Assembly (NCBI GenBank): GCA_051870755.1 | Contig: JBJECE010000017.1 | Location: 1-53,912, forward strand | Direction of reading: 5' to 3' | DNA: 53,912 nucleotides | Origin: W0P28-013 sp051870755 | GTDB taxonomy: Bacteria > Bacteroidota > Bacteroidia > Bacteroidales > Paludibacteraceae | Shown here: positions 17,247 to 27,289 of the stretch, piece by piece | Numbering within the stretch: the stretch's first letter is position 1 | Layout: each line of letters opens with the position of its first letter | Program-made: the position numbers and the translations under genes | Notes under the pieces: model-generated | Seen by the model: the letters and a program-made list of their open reading frames with translations, nothing else | What the model was told of the DNA's origin: nothing | Database searches by the model: none

Positions 17247-17750
17247 ATGATTTCCATCATCGTAGCAATAGCACAAAACATGGCCATCGGCAAAAACAAC
17301 GATTTGCTGTGGCATCTGCCGGCCGACCTCAAACACTTCAAGCAGCTGACGTCGGGCAACACGGTCATCATGGGCGAACGCACATTTTTTTCGCTGCCGG
17401 TGCGTCCGTTGCCCAAACGACGCAACATCGTCATCACCGATAAGCCCGACCTGCAATTAGACGGGTGCGAAATGGCGCATAGCATCGACGAGGCATGCGC
17501 GCTCTGTCGGCACGACGACGAGAACTTCGTTATCGGGGGAGGCTCCATCTACCGACAATTCATGGCTTTGGCCGACACGCTCTATATCACTTGGGTGTAT
17601 CGCGACTTCGAGGCCGACACGTTTTATCCCGACATCGACGAATCGGTGTGGGAACAAACGGAACTGTCGGAACGCATGTACGACGCCGAAGCCAATCTCG
17701 AATTTGCTTTTGCCACTTACAAACGCCGGTCGGCCACACACCAAGAATAA
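17247..17750 (+). CDS. folA: Dihydrofolate reductase
   Basis: A 167-residue enzyme reducing dihydrofolate to tetrahydrofolate with NADPH. Visible motifs are SIIVAIAQNMAIGKNNDLLWHLPADLKHFK, the NADPH site GNTVIMGERTF and FVIGGGSIYRQFM. Length is typical. The ATG at 17247 is preferred to a TTG nine bases earlier. A normal trimethoprim target is expected. Confidence 0.95.
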   Translation: MISIIVAIAQNMAIGKNNDLLWHLPADLKHFKQLTSGNTVIMGERTFFSLPVRPLPKRRNIVITDKPDLQLDGCEMAHSIDEACALCRHDDENFVIGGGSIYRQFMALADTLYITWVYRDFEADTFYPDIDESVWEQTELSERMYDAEANLEFAFATYKRRSATHQE

Positions 17751-17762
17751 ACAAACACACGC

Positions 17763-18626
17763 ATGGCGAACAAAAAATCATCAAAAACGCTTTGGCAAAA
17801 ATTGCGATTCCGCTACCGCGTGTCGATTCTGAACGAGAACACGCTCACCGAGACATTCCATGTGCGCTTGTCGCGCTTGTCGGTCTTTCTCATCATCAGC
17901 GTTTTCGCCGTCATCTCGTTTCTGTTGCTGTCGGTGCTCATTTTTGTTACACCCATCAAACACTACCTGCCGGGCTACACCGACGCCACCATTCGCACCG
18001 ATTTGGTCGAAGAGGTTTTGCTGGTCGATTCGCTCACGCAAGAGTTGGCGCTACAACAGCATCAACTGACTGTCATTAAAGAGATTATCGCCGGAAACAT
18101 CATTATCGACACGATGGCCACCGACTCGCTGACCATAACCGATTGGAAAGCATTGGCGCTCGACAAGTCGCAGCAAGAAAAAGAGTTTTGCGAGAGTTTC
18201 GAACAGACGGAACGTTACAACCTCGGCTCTATCGTTACGCCGCAAGAGTCTGCTGCACAAGTATTTATCAAACCGGTAAAAGGCGTCGTAACGCGCGCCT
18301 TCGACCCCGAGAAACGTCATTTTGGCGTCGATGTGGCCACAGCAGCCGACGAAGTCGTCATCGCCACCCTCGACGGCACCATCGTAGCCACCGACTACTC
18401 GCTCGAAAACGGTTACACCATCAGCATTCAGCATTCCAACGATTTCATATCCATTTACAAAAACTGCGAACGCATACTGAAAAACACCGGCGACCAAGTG
18501 CTTGCCGGCGACGCCGTCGGGTTTGTGAGCAACGCCAGCCAGACACGCATTTCGAAACCATATCTGCATTTTGAAGTATGGCAAAAAGGCACGCCCATCA
18601 ACCCGACAGACTACATCATTTTTTAG
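17763..18626 (+). CDS. M23 (LytM) family protein with a degenerate active site
   Basis: A 287-residue protein with one membrane helix (about residues 38-60), a short coiled-coil-like region and a C-terminal LytM domain. Zinc ligands His186 and Asp190 (HFGVD) and His269 (LHFEVW) remain. The first His of the usual HxH is Tyr267, and the His of the usual YAHL motif is Asn234 (YKNC). With both catalytic histidines gone it is probably not an endopeptidase and may work like EnvC or NlpD as an activator or scaffold. Its position before dxr and rseP is a conserved Bacteroidales order. Confidence 0.85.
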   Translation: MANKKSSKTLWQKLRFRYRVSILNENTLTETFHVRLSRLSVFLIISVFAVISFLLLSVLIFVTPIKHYLPGYTDATIRTDLVEEVLLVDSLTQELALQQHQLTVIKEIIAGNIIIDTMATDSLTITDWKALALDKSQQEKEFCESFEQTERYNLGSIVTPQESAAQVFIKPVKGVVTRAFDPEKRHFGVDVATAADEVVIATLDGTIVATDYSLENGYTISIQHSNDFISIYKNCERILKNTGDQVLAGDAVGFVSNASQTRISKPYLHFEVWQKGTPINPTDYIIF

Positions 18627-18636
18627 TATTGACACT

Positions 18637-19824
18637 ATGAAAAAACAAAATCTTGCCATATTAGGTTCGACCGGCTCCATCGGCACGCAAACCCTCGACG
18701 TGGTAGCAGCCAACCCCGATTTGTTTGCCGTCTATGCCATCACAGCCAACAACAATGTCGATTTGCTCATCAAGCAGGCACGCACGTTCAAACCCGAAGC
18801 CGTTGTCATAGCCAACGAGGCGCACTACGACACGCTGCGCGAAGCCTTGGCCGACCTGCCCATCAAAGTATTCGCCGGCAGCGACGCCGTAGCACAAGTT
18901 GCCGCACTGCCATCGGTCGATACCGTAGTTACCGCCATGGTGGGCTACGCCGGCCTGAAACCGACCATCGAAGCCGTGAAAGCCGGCAAACGCATCGCTT
19001 TGGCCAACAAAGAGACATTGGTGGTGGCCGGCGAACTCATCACCGGTTTGGTGCAACAATACCACGCCGCCATTCTGCCCGTCGATTCGGAACACGGCGC
19101 CATTTTTCAATGTTTGGTGGGCGAAAATGCCGATGAAGTCGAAAAAATTATCCTCACCGCTTCGGGCGGACCATTCCGCAATAAGTCGTGCGAAGAGTTG
19201 GCTACAGTTACAGCAAAAGACGCCCTTCGCCATCCGACATGGCAGATGGGCGCAAAAATCACCATCGACTCGGCATCGCTCATGAACAAAGGGTTCGAAG
19301 TCATCGAGGCAAAGTGGCTGTTCGGCCTCCGTCCCGATCAAATCGACGTAGTGATACATCCGCAAAGCATCATCCATTCGATGGTGCAATACCGCGACGG
19401 CAGCATCAAAGCACAACTCGGCGTGCCCGACATGCGCCTGCCGATAGAGTATGCGCTCACGTTCCCGCAACGGCTGCAAACCAACTTCGAGCGCCTCGAT
19501 TTTACGAAATGCTCACAACTCACGTTCGAGCAGCCCGACCCCGTGCGTTTCCGCAACCTCGCTTTGGCATTCGAAGCCATGCGCCGCGGCGGCAATATGC
19601 CCTGTGTGCTCAATGCCGCTAACGAGATAGCCGTCGATGCTTTCCTGCACGATCGCATCGGATTCCTGCAAATGAGCGACCTCATCGAAACGGCGTTGGC
19701 GCGCATCGCATTCATCGCCACACCATCGTACGACGACTATGTAGCCTGCGACACCGAAACGCGACAAATAGCCCAAGAACTCGTTGAAAATAAAAACTTT
19801 ACACTAAAACGACAAAATACTTAA
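18637..19824 (+). CDS. dxr: 1-deoxy-D-xylulose 5-phosphate reductoisomerase
   Basis: A 395-residue cytoplasmic enzyme that makes methylerythritol 4-phosphate in the non-mevalonate isoprenoid pathway using NADPH. The nucleotide-binding GSTGSIGTQT (residues 10-19), ALANKETLVVAGE, PVDSEHGAIFQCL, TASGGPFR and HPTWQMGAKITIDSASLMNKG are all present. The ATG at 18637 is used because the longer frame runs into the M23 gene. It is four bases from rseP. Confidence 0.96.
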   Translation: MKKQNLAILGSTGSIGTQTLDVVAANPDLFAVYAITANNNVDLLIKQARTFKPEAVVIANEAHYDTLREALADLPIKVFAGSDAVAQVAALPSVDTVVTAMVGYAGLKPTIEAVKAGKRIALANKETLVVAGELITGLVQQYHAAILPVDSEHGAIFQCLVGENADEVEKIILTASGGPFRNKSCEELATVTAKDALRHPTWQMGAKITIDSASLMNKGFEVIEAKWLFGLRPDQIDVVIHPQSIIHSMVQYRDGSIKAQLGVPDMRLPIEYALTFPQRLQTNFERLDFTKCSQLTFEQPDPVRFRNLALAFEAMRRGGNMPCVLNAANEIAVDAFLHDRIGFLQMSDLIETALARIAFIATPSYDDYVACDTETRQIAQELVENKNFTLKRQNT

Positions 19825-19828
19825 CATC

Positions 19829-21304
19829 ATGCTTATACAAACACTCCAACTCATTTTAGCCCTGTCGCTGCTCGTCTTCGTACACGAACTCGGCCACTTT
19901 GGTTTTGCGCGTCTGTTCCATGTGCGCGTCAATAAATTCTACCTCTTTTTCAATTGGAAATTCGCCATCGTGCGCTTCAAAAAAATCAACGGCAAATGGC
20001 AAGTGCGCTGGTTCGCGCCAAATCAGCCCACCGAAGAGCCAGCCATCGACGAAAGCGGCGAGCCGAAACTCAACGCCAAAGGCAAACCCATAATGGTGCC
20101 TATCAACACCGAAAAACTGCCCGAAAACGATTGGCGACGCTACCCCGAAACCACAGAATGGGGCATCGGGTGGATTCCGCTCGGCGGCTACTGCAGCATC
20201 GATGGCATGGTGGACGAAACAACCGACAGCGGAAAACTCGCCACCGAACCAAAACCATGGGAATACCGCGCACAACCGGCATGGAAACGCCTATTCATCA
20301 TCACCGGCGGCGTGCTTATGAACTTCATCACCGCTTTCGTCATCTACGCCGCCATACTCGGCTACTACGGCAAAGAAGAACTGCCACTGCAAAATGCCTA
20401 TCTCGGTTTCGACTTCTGCCAAACCGCCCAAAACAACGGCTTCCGCAATGGCGACATCATCATCGCAGCCGACAACGACACCTTGAAATACCTGCCGGAC
20501 GCCACCGAAAAAATCATCATCGACGGACGACGAAACATATTGTTGCGCCGACAAGGACGCGACACCACCATCGTGCTGCCCGAAGATTTCGCACAACAAC
20601 TCATCGCAGCCGAAGAACAACGCTTCTTCACACTGCGAACACCATTCGTCATCGACCAAGTCAATAGCCATTCGCCGGCCGAACAAGCCGGATTGCAGGC
20701 AGGCGACAGCATCATCGGACTCAATGGTAGCGAAGCCGTCGCCGTCAGCGACATTGTACAAGCGCTCGACACCCTTGCCGGACAAACCGCAACCATCACC
20801 TATGTGCGACAAGGGCAAACACGCACCGACAGCATCACCATCGGCGACGACGGCAAAATCGGCGTCATGCTGCGCGACCACATGCCCTACTTCACAACAG
20901 AACACACCGAATACGGATTCTTCGCCGCCATACCGGCCGGCTGGAATCTGATGACCGACGTCCTTGGCAACTACGTCAAACAGCTGCGCTTCGTCTTCAC
21001 CAAGGACGGCGCCAAAAACCTTGGCGGATTCGGCACCATCGGCAGTCTGTTCCCAAAAGCGTGGGATTGGGCAACCTTCTGGTCGATGTGCGCTTTCCTG
21101 TCCGTCATACTCGCGTTCATGAACATTCTGCCCATACCCATACTCGACGGCGGCTATGTATTGTTCATCATTTTCGAAATGATTACCGGCCGCAAACCCA
21201 GCGACAAAGTGATGGACATACTGCTCAACATCGGATTCTTCCTGCTGTTGGCACTGCTCATCGTCGCCAACGGCAACGACCTCATTCGCTGGCTGTTCAA
21301 ATAG
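19829..21304 (+). CDS. rseP: RIP metalloprotease RseP
   Basis: A 491-residue site-2-type intramembrane zinc protease. HELGH is at residues 19-23 in the first helix and the third ligand motif LDGGYVLF lies near residue 439. A PDZ-like region occupies roughly 245-320 (SPAEQAGLQAGDSIIGLNG). RseP cleaves anti-sigma factors and leftover signal peptides. It is longer than the E. coli protein because of an insertion after the first helix, usual for Bacteroidota. Co-transcribed with dxr. Confidence 0.92.
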   Translation: MLIQTLQLILALSLLVFVHELGHFGFARLFHVRVNKFYLFFNWKFAIVRFKKINGKWQVRWFAPNQPTEEPAIDESGEPKLNAKGKPIMVPINTEKLPENDWRRYPETTEWGIGWIPLGGYCSIDGMVDETTDSGKLATEPKPWEYRAQPAWKRLFIITGGVLMNFITAFVIYAAILGYYGKEELPLQNAYLGFDFCQTAQNNGFRNGDIIIAADNDTLKYLPDATEKIIIDGRRNILLRRQGRDTTIVLPEDFAQQLIAAEEQRFFTLRTPFVIDQVNSHSPAEQAGLQAGDSIIGLNGSEAVAVSDIVQALDTLAGQTATITYVRQGQTRTDSITIGDDGKIGVMLRDHMPYFTTEHTEYGFFAAIPAGWNLMTDVLGNYVKQLRFVFTKDGAKNLGGFGTIGSLFPKAWDWATFWSMCAFLSVILAFMNILPIPILDGGYVLFIIFEMITGRKPSDKVMDILLNIGFFLLLALLIVANGNDLIRWLFK

Positions 21305-21337
21305 AAAAAAACACCGAACAACCACGCACTACACCAC

Positions 21338-21366
21338 CGACAGCCTGCCGATTTGGCAGGCTGTCG
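21338..21366 (+). terminator. Strong hairpin after rseP
   Basis: A 12-bp perfect stem CGACAGCCTGCC / GGCAGGCTGTCG with a five-base loop. It is not followed by a T run, so it may be a weak terminator or an mRNA 3' end stabiliser. Confidence 0.55.
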
Positions 21367-21440
21367 CCTTAAAACACACTATTTTTACACACTGCATGCA
21401 AAAAAAACATAAAAATAACGCTGATATTGCATAAAATTTG

Positions 21441-21448
21441 TATCTTTG
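21441..21448 (+). promoter_or_regulatory. Promoter -7 box of secA
   Basis: TATCTTTG, followed by CAAATT, matches TAnnTTTG, 61 bases before the secA start. No clear -33 TTTG is seen. Confidence 0.6.
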
Positions 21449-21509
21449 CAAATTGTGCAGTATTAGGTTGCACAACCATACCGTTTAACGCAAAAACAAG
21501 GAACTGAAT

Positions 21510-24500
21510 ATGGGTTTCAACGAATTTTTAACCAAAATTTTCGGCAATAAGTCGCAACGCGATTTGAAAGAAATCATGCCGATAGTGGACAAAATCAAAG
21601 CCATTTATCCGCAAATCGCCGCATTGGACAACGACGGACTGCGTGCTCACACCGCAGCCATCAAACAACACCTACGCGACGTGGTGGCCGACGAGCGCGC
21701 ACGCATAGCCGACATTCGCGCCAAAATCGACGACACCGAAATCAACGAACGCGAAAAACTATACGCCGAAATCGACAAACTTGAGAAACAAATCAACAGC
21801 AAACTCGAGCAAACCCTCGACGAAGTGCTGCCCGAAACGTTCGCCATAGTGAAAGACACCGCACGCCGTTTCAAAGAAAACGAACAAGTGGTGGTTACAG
21901 CCAACGACTTCGACCGCAATCTGGCCGCCACACACGACTTTGTCGAAATCGACGGCGACAAAGCCATCTACTACAACGAATGGGAAGCCGGCGGCAATAT
22001 GCTCAAATGGGAGATGGTACACTACGATGTACAACTGATTGGCGGCGTCGTGCTGCACAAAGGCAAAATAGCCGAAATGGCAACCGGCGAAGGTAAAACG
22101 TTGGTGGCCACGCTCCCCGTTTTTCTGAACGCACTGACAGGCAATGGCGTACACGTCGTTACCGTCAACGACTATCTAGCCAAGCGCGACTCGGAATGGA
22201 TGGGACCCATCTACATGTTCCACGGATTGAGCGTCGATTGCATCGACAAGCACCGCCCCAACAGCGACGAACGCCGCCAAGCCTACAATGCCGACATCAC
22301 ATTCGGCACAAACAACGAGTTCGGTTTCGACTACCTGCGCGACAACATGGCCACCTCGCCGCTCGACCTTGTGCAGCGGCAGCACAACTACGCCATCGTC
22401 GATGAGGTGGACTCCGTGCTGATTGACGACGCACGCACACCGCTCATCATCAGCGGCCCCGTGCCGAAAGGCGACGACCAACTCTTCGAAGAGTATCGGC
22501 CGCGCGTCGAAATGTTGGTAAAACAACAAGCCGGCATGGCCACGCAACTATTGGCCGAAGCACGACAAAAAATCAACAGCGAAGATAAAAAAGTGCAAGA
22601 AGAAGGTGCATTGGCGCTATTCCGCTCGTACAAAGCCATGCCGAAAAACAAACCACTCATCAAACTGCTGAGCGAACAAGGTGTCAAACAACTGCTCATC
22701 AAAACGGAAGAGTTCTATATGCAGGAAAACAACAAAAACATGCACATAGCCACCGATCCGTTGCTGTTTGTCATTGATGAGCAGCACAACTCGATAGAAC
22801 TCACCGATAAAGGCATCGATGTGCTGACCGGCTCCACCGAAGACCCGCAATTCTTTGTACTGCCCGACGTTGGCGCCGAAATAGCCGAATTGGAACAACA
22901 GCCTTTGGCGCCCGACGAAAAACAGGCCAAAAAAGACGAGATTCTGCAAAACTACGCCGTCAAATCGGAACGCGTGCACACCGTCAACCAACTGCTGAAA
23001 GCATACACGCTGTTCGAAAAAGACAACGAATATGTGGTTCAGGACAACAAAGTGAAAATCGTTGACGAACAAACCGGCCGCATCATGGAAGGACGCCGCT
23101 ACAGCGACGGTCTGCACCAAGCCATCGAAGCCAAAGAACGCGTCAAAGTGGAAGCCGCCACGCAAACATTTGCCACCATCACGCTGCAAAACTACTTCCG
23201 CATGTACCACAAATTGGCAGGCATGACCGGTACGGCCGAAACGGAAGCAGGCGAATTTTGGGACATCTACAAACTCGATGTTGTCGTCATACCGACCAAC
23301 CGCCCCGTGGCGCGCACCGACATGGACGACCGCATCTACAAAACCAAACGCGAAAAATACACTGCCGTCATCGAAGAAATCGTGAACATGGTGGCACAAG
23401 GGCGCCCCGTGCTGGTAGGCACCACATCGGTGGAAATATCGGAACTGCTCAGCCGCATGCTGACCATGCGCAAGATCAAGCACAACGTCCTCAACGCCAA
23501 ACTGCACCAAAAAGAGGCCGACATCGTAGCCGAAGCCGGACGCGCAGGCACCGTAACCATAGCCACCAACATGGCCGGCCGTGGTACCGACATCAAACTG
23601 ACGCCCGAAGTACGCGAAGCCGGCGGTTTGGCCATCATCGGCACCGAACGCCACGAAAGTCGCCGCGTCGATAGGCAGTTGCGCGGACGTGCCGGCCGTC
23701 AGGGCGACCCCGGATCATCCGTATTCTTCGTATCGCTCGAAGACAACCTGATGCGACTCTTCGGCTCGGAACGCATCTCGAAAATCATGGACCGACTCGG
23801 ATTCGAAGAGGGCGAAATGATCGAACACCCCATGATTTCCAAATCGATAGAACGCGCACAAAAGAAAGTGGAAGAAAACAACTTCGGCATACGCAAACGC
23901 CTGCTCGAATACGACGACGTGATGAATGCACAACGTAACGTTGTGTACGGACGCCGCCGGCACGCACTGATGGGCGAACGCATCGGTGTCGATATTGTGA
24001 ACACGCTGTACGACACAGCCGAAAACATCGTAACCGCAGCAGCCGAAGCCGACGATTACGAAGGACTGAACGCCGAACTGCTGTCGGTATTTGCCATGGA
24101 CGCACCTTTCGACCAAGAAACGATGCGCAACAAACGCCCCAAGGTGCTGATAGAAAACGTAGCCGACGCCGCCTATCAAACCTTCAAACGCAAGATGGAC
24201 AAAATGGCCGAAATAGCCTACCCTGTCATCAAACAGGTGTACGAAACCCAAGGCCAACAGTACGAAAACATACTGATACCGATAACCGACGGCAAACGCA
24301 TGTTCAACATTCCCGTCAACCTGAAAGCCGCCTACGAAACCGAAGGCAAAGAGGTGGTCAAAGCGTTCGAAAAAGCCGTGTTGCTCATCACCATCGACGA
24401 AGCGTGGAAAGAGCACCTGCGCGAACTCGACGACTTGAAGACAGCCGTACAAAACGCCTCGTACGAGCAAAAAGACCCGCTGTTGATCTACAAACTCGAA

Positions 24501-24806
24501 TCGTTCACGCTGTTCCGCAACATGCTCAACGATGTGAACAGCAAAGTAGTGTCGGTGTTGATGCGCGGCCAAATACCGGTACGCGAGCCGGCACAAGTGC
24601 GTCAGGCCGCAGCGCAAAGCCGCTCGGACTACAGCCGCTACCGCACGCAAAAAGACGAATTCCGCGGCGGCGACCCCACCAAACAGGACACACGCGAACG
24701 GCAGGTAACACAACCCATCAGAGCCGAAAAAACCGTCGGGCGCAACGACCCGTGCCCTTGCGGCAGCGGCAAAAAATACAAAAACTGCCACGGGCGCAAT
24801 CTGTAA
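21510..24806 (+). CDS. secA: Preprotein translocase ATPase SecA
   Basis: A 1098-residue motor that pushes unfolded proteins through SecYEG. Walker A is MATGEGKTL near residue 190, followed by DEVDSVLIDDARTPLIISG and TNMAGRGTDIKL. The C-terminus carries the zinc-binding CPCGSGKKYKNCHG that contacts SecB or ribosomes. The protein is longer than the roughly 900-residue E. coli SecA because of insertions in the N-terminal half (around residues 330-500), typical of Bacteroidota. AAGGA lies nine bases before the start. Confidence 0.97.
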   Translation: MGFNEFLTKIFGNKSQRDLKEIMPIVDKIKAIYPQIAALDNDGLRAHTAAIKQHLRDVVADERARIADIRAKIDDTEINEREKLYAEIDKLEKQINSKLEQTLDEVLPETFAIVKDTARRFKENEQVVVTANDFDRNLAATHDFVEIDGDKAIYYNEWEAGGNMLKWEMVHYDVQLIGGVVLHKGKIAEMATGEGKTLVATLPVFLNALTGNGVHVVTVNDYLAKRDSEWMGPIYMFHGLSVDCIDKHRPNSDERRQAYNADITFGTNNEFGFDYLRDNMATSPLDLVQRQHNYAIVDEVDSVLIDDARTPLIISGPVPKGDDQLFEEYRPRVEMLVKQQAGMATQLLAEARQKINSEDKKVQEEGALALFRSYKAMPKNKPLIKLLSEQGVKQLLIKTEEFYMQENNKNMHIATDPLLFVIDEQHNSIELTDKGIDVLTGSTEDPQFFVLPDVGAEIAELEQQPLAPDEKQAKKDEILQNYAVKSERVHTVNQLLKAYTLFEKDNEYVVQDNKVKIVDEQTGRIMEGRRYSDGLHQAIEAKERVKVEAATQTFATITLQNYFRMYHKLAGMTGTAETEAGEFWDIYKLDVVVIPTNRPVARTDMDDRIYKTKREKYTAVIEEIVNMVAQGRPVLVGTTSVEISELLSRMLTMRKIKHNVLNAKLHQKEADIVAEAGRAGTVTIATNMAGRGTDIKLTPEVREAGGLAIIGTERHESRRVDRQLRGRAGRQGDPGSSVFFVSLEDNLMRLFGSERISKIMDRLGFEEGEMIEHPMISKSIERAQKKVEENNFGIRKRLLEYDDVMNAQRNVVYGRRRHALMGERIGVDIVNTLYDTAENIVTAAAEADDYEGLNAELLSVFAMDAPFDQETMRNKRPKVLIENVADAAYQTFKRKMDKMAEIAYPVIKQVYETQGQQYENILIPITDGKRMFNIPVNLKAAYETEGKEVVKAFEKAVLLITIDEAWKEHLRELDDLKTAVQNASYEQKDPLLIYKLESFTLFRNMLNDVNSKVVSVLMRGQIPVREPAQVRQAAAQSRSDYSRYRTQKDEFRGGDPTKQDTRERQVTQPIRAEKTVGRNDPCPCGSGKKYKNCHGRNL

Positions 24807-24863
24807 CGCACCACACACACGGCCATTTTCACAACAAAGGCCACAGAGATAGTTTGTTTTGTT

Positions 24864-24903
24864 AAATTTAATCCGCTTTTTATGAGAGCGGATTAAATTT
24901 TTT
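24864..24903 (+). terminator. Rho-independent terminator of secA
   Basis: A 14-bp perfect stem, AAATTTAATCCGCT / AGCGGATTAAATTT, with a nine-base loop and a T run at 24898-24903. Confidence 0.85.
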
Positions 24904-24914
24904 CTAAAAAATCG

Positions 24915-24945
24915 TTGGTTAATTCCGATTTTTGTAGTAATTTTG
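24915..24945 (+). promoter_or_regulatory. Promoter of rprX-rprY
   Basis: TTG (24915-24917) and TAATTTTG (24938-24945) are separated by 20 bases, the Bacteroidota -33/-7 arrangement. The gene starts 17 bases after the box. Confidence 0.7.
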
Positions 24946-24961
24946 TTGCCGAAAAAATGTC

Positions 24962-26461
24962 ATGAAGAAAATTTACCTTCGCATATTGCTCTGTTTCATG
25001 GGTATAGCATTCGCAAGTCTGCTCATCGTGCAGGTGCGCTATACCGAACAGATACTGCAGTTGCACTTCGCCCATTTCGACAAAGTGGTAGCCGGCAGCC
25101 TGTCGAACGTAGTGAGCAAAGTGAACGAAAACGAAGTGGCTACCTACATAGAAAAGGTGTTCAACGAACAACTCGACACCGAAACCGTAGCCTACATTTT
25201 GGGAGAAACCGACGAAATGCAACGGATGGAAACATCGCTGCACAAACTATCGTCGAAATGCTATATGCCCGACGTACTGCCGATGGGCACCGACAACCGC
25301 TCGCTATCGAAAGTACACGAAGCCCACAGCGAACGTTATCGTCAGTTCATATCGCAATCGAAAGACATTGTCAACAAAGTGATAGCCAAAATGCTCAACG
25401 ATGCACCCTTACTGCCCATTGCGGAACGCGTCAATTTTGCAGCCCTGGGCGAATCACTGCAAACCGAACTCGTCAACCACGACATCAATTTGGCATTTGT
25501 CTATACGGTAACCGAGAAAAACGGCAAAGTGGTCTATCGCAGCACCGCCGACAAACAGGCGTACGTCGGCAAATGTTTCAGACAGCAACTATTCCCTGCC
25601 GACCCCGAAGGGCGCGTCTATTTCCTCGACGTGTGGTTTCCCGAACGCGAACATTACAACATGTCGCAATCATTCAGAATGATGATGCCGCTGCTGCTGC
25701 TTACCATTTTGATATTCATCACGTTCGTCTTTGTCATCGTTTACATATTCCGCCAAAAACGGCTCTCGGAAATAAAAACCGACTTCGTCAACAACATGAC
25801 GCACGAATTGAAAACGCCCATCTCGTCTATCTCGTTGGCCGGCCAAATGCTGAGCGACACCGCCGTAAACTCCAATCCAAAAATTTTGGCACAAGTGTCG
25901 CGCGTCATTACCGACGAAACGAAGCGACTCAGTTTTTTGGTCGAACGCGTACTGCAAATGTCCGTTTTCGAAAACGGCCATGCCGACATGGAATTTCAGG
26001 AAATCGATGTCAACGAATTGCTGACCACCATCATCGGCAACTTTTCGCTCAAAGTAAGCAGCACCAACGGCAAAATCATATCGCAGCTCAAAGCCGCCCA
26101 AGCCACCGTGTTAGCCGACGAAATGCACCTGACCAACGTCTTTTACAACCTGATGGACAACGCCGTAAAATACCGCAAAGGGACGCTGATTTTAACCGTA
26201 TCGACCGAAAACAACGACAAAGGACACCTGCTCATATCCATCGAAGACAACGGCATTGGCATCGCCAAAGACCACCTGAAAAACATCTTCGACAAATTCT
26301 ACCGCGTACCCACGGGCAACGTGCATAACGTCAAAGGATTCGGGTTGGGATTGGCCTATGTGGCGCGCATTGTCAAACTGCACCACGGCACCGTGCGCGC
26401 CGAAAGTGCCGTAAATATTGGCACAAAATTTGTTATCGAACTACCAACCGTGAAAATGTAA
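24962..26461 (+). CDS. rprX: Membrane sensor histidine kinase, RprX-like
   Basis: A 499-residue kinase. Membrane helices at about 5-26 and 238-262 flank a periplasmic sensor domain. HisKA has the phosphorylated His281 in NMTHELKTPISSISLAGQML. The ATPase domain shows NAVKYRKG, EDNGIGIAKDHL and FGLGLAYVARIVK. No HAMP domain separates helix 2 from HisKA, as in Bacteroides RprX. It is followed after 42 bases by its likely partner response regulator. The signal sensed is unknown. Confidence 0.85.
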   Translation: MKKIYLRILLCFMGIAFASLLIVQVRYTEQILQLHFAHFDKVVAGSLSNVVSKVNENEVATYIEKVFNEQLDTETVAYILGETDEMQRMETSLHKLSSKCYMPDVLPMGTDNRSLSKVHEAHSERYRQFISQSKDIVNKVIAKMLNDAPLLPIAERVNFAALGESLQTELVNHDINLAFVYTVTEKNGKVVYRSTADKQAYVGKCFRQQLFPADPEGRVYFLDVWFPEREHYNMSQSFRMMMPLLLLTILIFITFVFVIVYIFRQKRLSEIKTDFVNNMTHELKTPISSISLAGQMLSDTAVNSNPKILAQVSRVITDETKRLSFLVERVLQMSVFENGHADMEFQEIDVNELLTTIIGNFSLKVSSTNGKIISQLKAAQATVLADEMHLTNVFYNLMDNAVKYRKGTLILTVSTENNDKGHLLISIEDNGIGIAKDHLKNIFDKFYRVPTGNVHNVKGFGLGLAYVARIVKLHHGTVRAESAVNIGTKFVIELPTVKM

Positions 26462-26503
26462 CAAACAACATATTATAAATTTTAATTTTAACAATTTTGA
26501 ATT

Positions 26504-27214
26504 ATGGCAAATGTAAAAGTTCTTTTGTGCGAGGATGATGAAAACCTCGGAATGTTGCTCCGCGAATATCTGCAAGCCAAGGAGTACGACGTCGATTTGA
26601 TGCCCGATGGCGAAGAAGGCGCGAAAGCGTTCGCCGAAAATCGCTACGATTTGTGTATTCTTGACGTGATGATGCCGCAAAAAGACGGCTTCACACTCGC
26701 TCAGGAAATACGCCATCTCAACAGCCGCGTACCGATTATCTTCCTGACAGCCAAAACGTTGAAAGAAGATGTTTTGGCCGGATTCAAAATCGGCGCCGAC
26801 GACTACATGACCAAACCTTTCAGCATGGAAGAGTTGCTGTTCCGCATCGAAGCCATTCTGCGCCGCACCAGCAACAAAAAGAACAAGGTGGGCAACAACT
26901 ACAAATTCGGTCGCTACGAATTTGACACGCAAAAACAGACCATCACCATCGATGGCGTGTCGTCGCGCCTGACCACCAAAGAATCGGAATTGCTCGGTTT
27001 GTTGGCACAAAACATGAACAATGTGCTGGAGCGCAACTTCGCGCTGAAAGCCATTTGGGTGGAAGACAACTACTTCAATGCACGCAGCATGGATGTGTAC
27101 ATCACCAAACTGCGCAAAAAATTGGCCGACGACCCCGATGTGCAGATTCTGAACGTGCACGGACGCGGTTACAAATTGGTTGCTCCCGAACAAAAAGGCG
27201 AACAACAACAATAA
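26504..27214 (+). CDS. rprY: Response regulator, RprY-like
   Basis: A 236-residue OmpR/PhoB-type regulator. The receiver domain opens KVLLCEDDENLGMLLREYLQ, with the phospho-acceptor Asp54 (LDVMMP) and the switch Lys in KPFSMEELLFRIEA. The C-terminal winged helix runs from about residue 130 (RLTTKESELLGLLAQN, MDVYITKLRKKLADDP). It closely resembles Bacteroides RprY, linked there to stress and metabolic regulation. It forms a two-gene unit with rprX, ended by a strong terminator. Confidence 0.88.
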   Translation: MANVKVLLCEDDENLGMLLREYLQAKEYDVDLMPDGEEGAKAFAENRYDLCILDVMMPQKDGFTLAQEIRHLNSRVPIIFLTAKTLKEDVLAGFKIGADDYMTKPFSMEELLFRIEAILRRTSNKKNKVGNNYKFGRYEFDTQKQTITIDGVSSRLTTKESELLGLLAQNMNNVLERNFALKAIWVEDNYFNARSMDVYITKLRKKLADDPDVQILNVHGRGYKLVAPEQKGEQQQ

Positions 27215-27238
27215 CGGTTGCGACATCCACCATTATCA

Positions 27239-27269
27239 AGCATCTCCCTTCGGCGGAGATGCTTTTTTT
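27239..27269 (+). terminator. Rho-independent terminator of rprXY
   Basis: AGCATCTCC pairs with GGAGATGCT around a C(TTCG)G tetraloop with one bulged C, followed by seven T. Confidence 0.9.
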
Positions 27270-27289
27270 GCGTAGTAAGGGAATGGAGT

